This document shows, piece by piece, positions 7,221-10,690 of a stretch of 10,690 nucleotides of DNA (its first letter is position 1; each line of letters begins with the position of its first letter). The stretch spans positions 1-10,690 of the forward strand of contig NZKZ01000182.1 of assembly GCA_002694065.1 (NCBI GenBank), read 5' to 3'. Source of the DNA: Acidiferrobacter sp. Lineage in GTDB: Bacteria > Pseudomonadota > Gammaproteobacteria > Arenicellales > UBA868. The position numbers were made by a program, and so were the translations under genes. The notes below the pieces were generated by a model. It made no database searches, had not been told where the DNA came from, and worked only from the letters and a program-made list of their open reading frames with translations.

Positions 7221-7352
7221 TCAGTGTTTGCGCCAGCGAATCTTGTCCTGCCGTTCACGTTGAGTTTTACCCGCCCGGAAACGCCCGAAGAACAAAAAGG
7301 CGCCCAGACCGATCACGATCAGGCCACCGAAGAATAATTCGTTCCAGCCCAT
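7221..7352 (-). CDS. Small single-helix membrane protein (43 aa), translationally coupled
   Basis: A 43-residue reading frame, easily missed for its size. It starts MGWNELFFGG, has one strongly hydrophobic segment (about residues 6-23, ending GLGAFLFFG), then a very basic tail with R, K and H through to the end (RFRAGKTQRERQD...). This suggests a single-pass inner-membrane protein with a cytoplasmic positive tail. Its ATG overlaps the stop codon of the upstream BI-1 gene (TGATG), a classic coupling arrangement, and it fills nearly all of an otherwise unexplained gap of about 140 bases before the transporter. No family is recognised. It may be an accessory of the BI-1 protein or the transporter, but that rests only on position. 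Confidence 0.65.
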   Translation of the reverse strand: MGWNELFFGGLIVIGLGAFLFFGRFRAGKTQRERQDKIRWRKH

Positions 7353-8134
7353 CAGTTGCGGCTGCGCAGTTTTGCCAGCAGGCGCAGGATTTCAAGATAG
7401 AGCCAGATCAGCGTCACCATCAGACTGAACGCGCCGTACCACTCCAGATATTTAGGTGCACCCTGTTCGGCGGCTTCCTCGATGAAGTCAAAGTCAAGCA
7501 CCAGATTGAGGGCAGCAATGGCCACGACAAAGAGACTAAAGCCGATACCAAACAATCCGTTGCTGTGAATGAAGCCGATACTGGAACCAAAAAACCCCAT
7601 TACAAAACTGACGAGATATAACAGCGCAATCCCCCCCGTGGCCGCCACGATCATCAGTCGAAAGTTTTCAGTCGGTTTGATCAGACCGCTTTTGTAGGCG
7701 AGCAGCAGTACACCAAGCGTGCCGAAAGTGAGGCCCATGGCTTGAATCACGATGCCCGGATACTGCGCTTCGAACATGGCAGAGATGCCACCCAGTGCAA
7801 GACCCTGCGCCAGTGCATAAAGGGGTGCGGTCACGCCTGCCCACTGTCGCTTGAAGATCGTGATGAATGCGAGTATCAGACCGCCAATGAGTCCGATCCA
7901 GAGAAATCCGCTGACGGCAGCTGGATCACCTGTACCGAAAAATATGTTCCAGGTAAAAGACGCCGTGACCAGGCACAGAACAAGCAGGATACCGGTTTTG
8001 TTGACGGTGCCTGCAAGTGTCATGCGGCCAGATGCCTCGGTTTCAGCAAACGTGGCATCAGGCTTGAACGCTTCTCCCCGGAACATGGGATTTCCTGAGC
8101 GGCCAAAGGTGGTCAGGGCGTTGTGTTTGGACAT
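7352..8134 (-). CDS. Bax inhibitor-1/YccA-like membrane protein
   Basis: A 260-residue polytopic inner-membrane protein of the Bax inhibitor-1 superfamily, most like the bacterial BaxI_1 branch. The first 45 residues are hydrophilic and include NPMFRGEAF, a pattern typical of that branch. Roughly seven hydrophobic helices follow from residue 47, with the characteristic LVLDFDFIEEAAEQGAPKYLEWYGAF region near 210-235 (shown in part: LVLDFDFIEEAAEQGAPK) carrying the conserved acidic residues before the last helix. Bacterial relatives include the calcium-leak channel BsYetJ and YccA, a modulator of FtsH; the role here is unknown. ATG 8134 has a perfect AAGGAG site six bases upstream. The stop overlaps the start of the small membrane protein. 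It is divergent from the dehalogenase gene. Confidence 0.9.
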   Translation of the reverse strand: MSKHNALTTFGRSGNPMFRGEAFKPDATFAETEASGRMTLAGTVNKTGILLVLCLVTASFTWNIFFGTGDPAAVSGFLWIGLIGGLILAFITIFKRQWAGVTAPLYALAQGLALGGISAMFEAQYPGIVIQAMGLTFGTLGVLLLAYKSGLIKPTENFRLMIVAATGGIALLYLVSFVMGFFGSSIGFIHSNGLFGIGFSLFVVAIAALNLVLDFDFIEEAAEQGAPKYLEWYGAFSLMVTLIWLYLEILRLLAKLRSRN

Positions 8135-8140
8135 GGAAGA

Positions 8141-8146
8141 CTCCTT
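8141..8146 (-). promoter_or_regulatory. Ribosome binding site of the BI-1 gene
   Basis: AAGGAG on the minus strand, six bases from ATG 8134; the strongest Shine-Dalgarno site in the window. Further upstream, TACAAT (minus strand, 8162-8167) is a candidate -10 box, but no matching -35 is seen. Confidence 0.65.
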
Positions 8147-8191
8147 GATTGAGATAGTGATATTGTAGTCGCGAAGGCATGTTCCGAGGTG

Positions 8192-9145
8192 ATGCCGTCC
8201 GGCAACAAACTTACTGAGTTGCGTTCACTGACGTATGGAGAGTCGCTTTTGCAAGAAGTCCTGAGAACACCGGAAGAGCGCTTTGAGGTGCTACCCGATT
8301 TTGCGTATCCCCCCTGCTACCTTGATGACCTTAGGGGGTACGAAGGGCTGCGCTGTCACTATCTTGATGTCGGCCCGCCTGATGCCGAGGAAACATTTCT
8401 GTGTCTGCATGGCGAACCCACTTGGGCTTTTCTTTTCCGCCGAATGATTCCGGTATTCCTGGCGTCTGGGGCGCGGGTCATTGTGCCGGACTTCTTCGGC
8501 TTCGGTCGTTCGGATAAGCCCGGGGAACAGGGCGTTTACACGTTTGATTTTCATCGCAACATGCTGCTGGCGTTTCTGGATCGGTTGAAACTTGCCGGGC
8601 TGACCCTGGTAGTGCAGGACTGGGGTGGCGTGCTGGGCCTGACGCTGCCGATGGAATCGCCGCACCGCGTTTCCCGTCTCCTTGTGATGAATACCCTGCT
8701 TGGAACCGGAGATCAGCCGCTTGGTGCAGGCTTTCTGGCCTGGCGCGAGTGGTGCCGGAACAATCCTGATATGTCGCCGGGCAAGCTTCTTGGCCGGGCT
8801 TGTCCGCATCTTCAGGAGGCCGAAATAGCTGCTTATGATGCGCCTTTTCCGGATCCCCACTACAAGGCAGGTGCTCGGGCTTTTCCGGAACTGGTGCCCG
8901 ATCATCCGGAGGCGACTGGCGCTGCGCTGTCGCGCGATGCTCGTGCCTGGCTCTCCAAGGAGTGGAGCGGTGATAGCTTCATGGCGATCGGCATGACGGA
9001 TCCCGTCATTACGCCAAGCGATATGCGGGCATTGCATGCAGTGATCCGTGATTGCCCTGAACCTTACGAGGTGACGCAAGGAGGGCATTTTCTTCAAGAG
9101 TGGGGCGAAGAGGTGGCCCGCGCCGCATTGGCGCACTGGACGTAA
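8192..9145 (+). CDS. Haloalkane dehalogenase, DhlA-like (alpha/beta hydrolase, HLD-I type)
   Basis: A 317-residue alpha/beta hydrolase predicted to cleave carbon-halogen bonds of haloalkanes to an alcohol and halide. The N-terminal segment LRTPEERF and the core HGEPTW, PDFFGFGRSDKP, VVQDWGG and FMAIGMTD closely follow Xanthobacter DhlA as I know it. By family alignment the nucleophile is D143 (VQDWGG) with the halide-binding W144; W184 or W187 in AWREW would be the cap-domain halide ligand; D270 (GMTD) is the charge-relay acid and H299 (GGHFLQE) the base. The cap is about nine residues shorter than in DhlA. The start is uncertain: ATG 8192 (or GTG 8189) gives a 23-residue extension, whereas TTG 8249 has GGAG eight bases upstream and yields a DhlA-like N-terminus. 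It is followed by the GcvT-like gene, probably in one operon. Activity on a natural halogenated substrate is inferred; the active site is complete. Confidence 0.87.
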   Translation: MPSGNKLTELRSLTYGESLLQEVLRTPEERFEVLPDFAYPPCYLDDLRGYEGLRCHYLDVGPPDAEETFLCLHGEPTWAFLFRRMIPVFLASGARVIVPDFFGFGRSDKPGEQGVYTFDFHRNMLLAFLDRLKLAGLTLVVQDWGGVLGLTLPMESPHRVSRLLVMNTLLGTGDQPLGAGFLAWREWCRNNPDMSPGKLLGRACPHLQEAEIAAYDAPFPDPHYKAGARAFPELVPDHPEATGAALSRDARAWLSKEWSGDSFMAIGMTDPVITPSDMRALHAVIRDCPEPYEVTQGGHFLQEWGEEVARAALAHWT

Positions 9146-9171
9146 CCCAATACAGATGCCCTAAGCCTTCA

Positions 9172-10314
9172 GTGTCTGATTCAAGAAGAATTTTCCAGGT
9201 TTATGCCGGCAGCACGGAGCTGTCACCTTTTCATGAGTGCTATGCCAACAGCGCAACAGTGCTCCGCTCCGCTGCGGGCCGGCTGTTCGTACACGACAAC
9301 GGCGAGGATCCGGGTAAAGCGTATTGGGCCCTTCGTCGGGAGGCCGCGCTCTTCGATGTTCCCGAACGGCCGATTGAGATCAATGGCCCTGACGCGGTGC
9401 TGTTTCTGGAATTAATCTTTGCCCGCCCGTTGAAGGATCTCAAGATTGGCCGCGCGCGCTATGTGGTTGCGTGCACACATGATGGCGGGCTGTTTGCTGA
9501 TGGGATCCTGCTGCGGCTCGGGGCTACCCGTTTTTGGTTTGTTCATCCGGATGGCGAGCTCGATACCTGGTTTCTGGCGCACCGTTTTGGGTTTGATATG
9601 ACCATCACCGACCCGCAGTCGCGTGTCCTGCAACTGCAGGGTCCGCAGTCGTTTGAGGTAATGCGCTCGGTCTCATCGGGAGCAATCACTGCCGACTTTG
9701 GCTACTTTCACTGTGGCGTTTTCGATCTTGATGGGCAGAAGTTGTTGATTTCCCGAACTGGCTGGACGGGTGAACTGGGGTATGAGATCTACACGCAGGG
9801 TGACGATACTGACTGTCCGCGCCTATGGAACGCCCTGATGGAAGCGGGCGCGCCCAGCGGAATGATCTTTGGGAGCATGCAATCGATGAACATCCGCAGG
9901 ATTGAGGCAGGTATCTTGGACAGCGGCAGCGATTTTGATTCTTCAATGACGCCATCTGAGGCGGGGTTGGACAAATTCGTGGACTTGACCAATGACGGGT
10001 TCATCGGCCGCGAGGCGTTGTTGGCCCCACCGCGCGGTAGGCGACTTTTCGGGCTGCTCTGTCGGGATCTGATACCGAGTGCGGGATGCGAGTTATTTGA
10101 TGGCGATGAGCCGGTTGGCGTTGTGACGACAGGTGCCTATTCCCCTTACCTCAAAATGGCGGTGGGCTACGTCAGATTTTCAGCGGCCGGAGATTGGCCA
10201 ACAAGAACCCTATCGCTGCATTGCGCCGACAAAGGTGAAGCACAGTGCGAGATTGTGGACCCGCCCTTCTATGATCGGGAAAAGAAGATACCGCGCACCA
10301 TTGCATCGCCGTGA
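9172..10314 (+). CDS. GcvT/DmdA-like folate-dependent aminomethyl/methyl transferase
   Basis: A 380-residue member of the GcvT (glycine cleavage T-protein) superfamily, with the GCV_T domain at about 15-270 and the C-terminal barrel at about 285-370. Visible hallmarks are IEINGPDAV (68-76), THDGGLFADGI with D110 at the folate-binding acid position, LQLQGPQSFEVM, SRTGWTGELGYEIY (195-207), RIEAGILDSGSD (243-254) and the GFIGREALL segment opening the C-domain. No other glycine-cleavage genes are nearby. The pattern near 250-268 recalls DMSP demethylase DmdA, but the SRTGWTGE segment is more GcvT-like, so the substrate is open. Such enzymes move a methyl or methylene group from an N-, O- or S-methyl compound to THF. 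I chose GTG 9172, 26 bases after the dehalogenase stop; ATG 9100 would add 24 atypical residues overlapping that gene. No strong ribosome site is seen. 5-methyl-THF from a DmdA-type reaction would feed MetFV; this link is inference. Confidence 0.83.
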   Translation: MSDSRRIFQVYAGSTELSPFHECYANSATVLRSAAGRLFVHDNGEDPGKAYWALRREAALFDVPERPIEINGPDAVLFLELIFARPLKDLKIGRARYVVACTHDGGLFADGILLRLGATRFWFVHPDGELDTWFLAHRFGFDMTITDPQSRVLQLQGPQSFEVMRSVSSGAITADFGYFHCGVFDLDGQKLLISRTGWTGELGYEIYTQGDDTDCPRLWNALMEAGAPSGMIFGSMQSMNIRRIEAGILDSGSDFDSSMTPSEAGLDKFVDLTNDGFIGREALLAPPRGRRLFGLLCRDLIPSAGCELFDGDEPVGVVTTGAYSPYLKMAVGYVRFSAAGDWPTRTLSLHCADKGEAQCEIVDPPFYDREKKIPRTIASP

Positions 10315-10339
10315 TGATCAGATCTTGCAGCGTCAGGCA

Positions 10340-10690
10340 TCAACCGGTCGACACCAGAATAGGAGCGGTGAGATTTGAGAGAGATACCTTCTGCTTGCCG
10401 GATGCATCGAAGTTCGCGGGATCAAGCCATGTTTCAAAAGCCGTTTGCAACTTTGGCCATTCAGAATCGATCGCCGCATACCAGGCCGTATCCCGGTTCC
10501 GTCCTTTGGCAACCGTGGCCTGTCGGAATATCCCCTCATAGGATAGACCCAGTCTTAAGGCGGCGCGACGCGAGCGTTGATTGAGCGCGTTACACTTCCA
10601 CTCGTAGCGTCGGTAGCCCAGTGCAAACGCCTGTTTCATCATGAGGTACATGGATTCGGTGGCTGCTGGCGTTCGCTGCAGTTGCGGCGA
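10340..10690 (-). CDS. GNAT-family N-acetyltransferase, RimJ/RimL type (5' end outside window)
   Basis: The last 116 residues of an acetyltransferase whose start lies beyond the right edge; the frame is open to the final base. Recognisable RimJ/RimL-like features are QRTPAATESMYLMM near the edge, RRYEWKCNALNQRSRRAALR, LGLSYEGIFRQ and KGRNRDTAW, which form the acetyl-CoA-binding core and following strands. Relatives acetylate the N-terminal amines of ribosomal proteins or small amines using acetyl-CoA; the substrate here is unknown. The stop faces the GcvT-like gene stop with 25 bases between, so the gene belongs to a separate transcript. The missing part should be roughly the N-terminal 100 residues. 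Confidence 0.85.
   Translation of the reverse strand, partial: SPQLQRTPAATESMYLMMKQAFALGYRRYEWKCNALNQRSRRAALRLGLSYEGIFRQATVAKGRNRDTAWYAAIDSEWPKLQTAFETWLDPANFDASGKQKVSLSNLTAPILVSTG

Noticed and set aside
8291..9136. Minus-strand 281-residue open frame
   Set aside because: It is antisense to the dehalogenase with its full catalytic site, and its product is rich in Arg/His without domain character.
9100..9171. GcvT-like gene start at ATG 9100
   Set aside because: The extra 24 residues overlap the dehalogenase gene in another frame and do not resemble the family; GTG 9172 places the start at the usual distance from the first conserved segment.
9172..10314. Calling the methyltransferase DmdA outright
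   Set aside because: Some segments resemble DmdA, but the SRTGWTGELGYEI region is GcvT-like, so DMSP specificity cannot be claimed.

Overview
The window is gene-dense bacterial DNA with moderately high G+C. Nearly every base is accounted for by eleven protein genes, most of them complete; I see no rRNA, tRNA, CRISPR array, insertion sequence or phage gene. Gene families and codon use suggest an aerobic proteobacterium. A marine gamma- or alphaproteobacterium is my guess, since DhlA-type dehalogenases, HpbD-type epimerases and GcvT-like demethylases are common there. Nothing in the window fixes the taxon.

Layout: (1) 7-2059, plus strand: a TauD/TfdA-type Fe(II)/2-oxoglutarate dioxygenase followed by an enolase-superfamily enzyme resembling hydroxyproline betaine 2-epimerase (HpbD). 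(2) 2062-5346, minus strand: a three-gene redox module read in the order [2Fe-2S]/2x[4Fe-4S]/MvhD-like iron-sulfur protein, then a MetV-Rieske fusion protein, then MetF (methylenetetrahydrofolate reductase). (3) 5555-6328, plus: a metallo-beta-lactamase-fold hydrolase, divergent from the module across a roughly 200-base gap. (4) 6338-8134, minus: a Bax inhibitor-1/YccA-type membrane protein, a previously uncalled 43-residue membrane protein that starts on its stop codon (TGATG), and an EamA/DMT transporter. (5) 8192-10314, plus: a DhlA-like haloalkane dehalogenase followed by a GcvT/DmdA-like folate methyltransferase. (6) 10340 to the window edge, minus: the C-terminal part of a RimJ/RimL-type GNAT acetyltransferase.

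The most interesting part is region 2. In anaerobic acetogens, MetF with its partner MetV is wired to HdrABC/MvhD electron carriers. Here a compact version appears in an apparently aerobic setting: MetV carries a toluene-monooxygenase-ferredoxin-type Rieske domain at its C-terminus, and the HdrABC-MvhD set is replaced by one protein joining a phthalate-dioxygenase-reductase-type [2Fe-2S] domain, a dicluster ferredoxin and an MvhD-like domain. A plausible role is oxidation of methyl-THF to methylene-THF, made from methyl groups removed from a methylated compound. Electrons would pass through Rieske and [2Fe-2S] centres, possibly to a Rieske oxygenase encoded elsewhere. The HpbD-like epimerase and the GcvT-like methyltransferase fit a betaine or other demethylation theme. 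The pathway, substrate and electron acceptor are inferred, not shown by the sequence.
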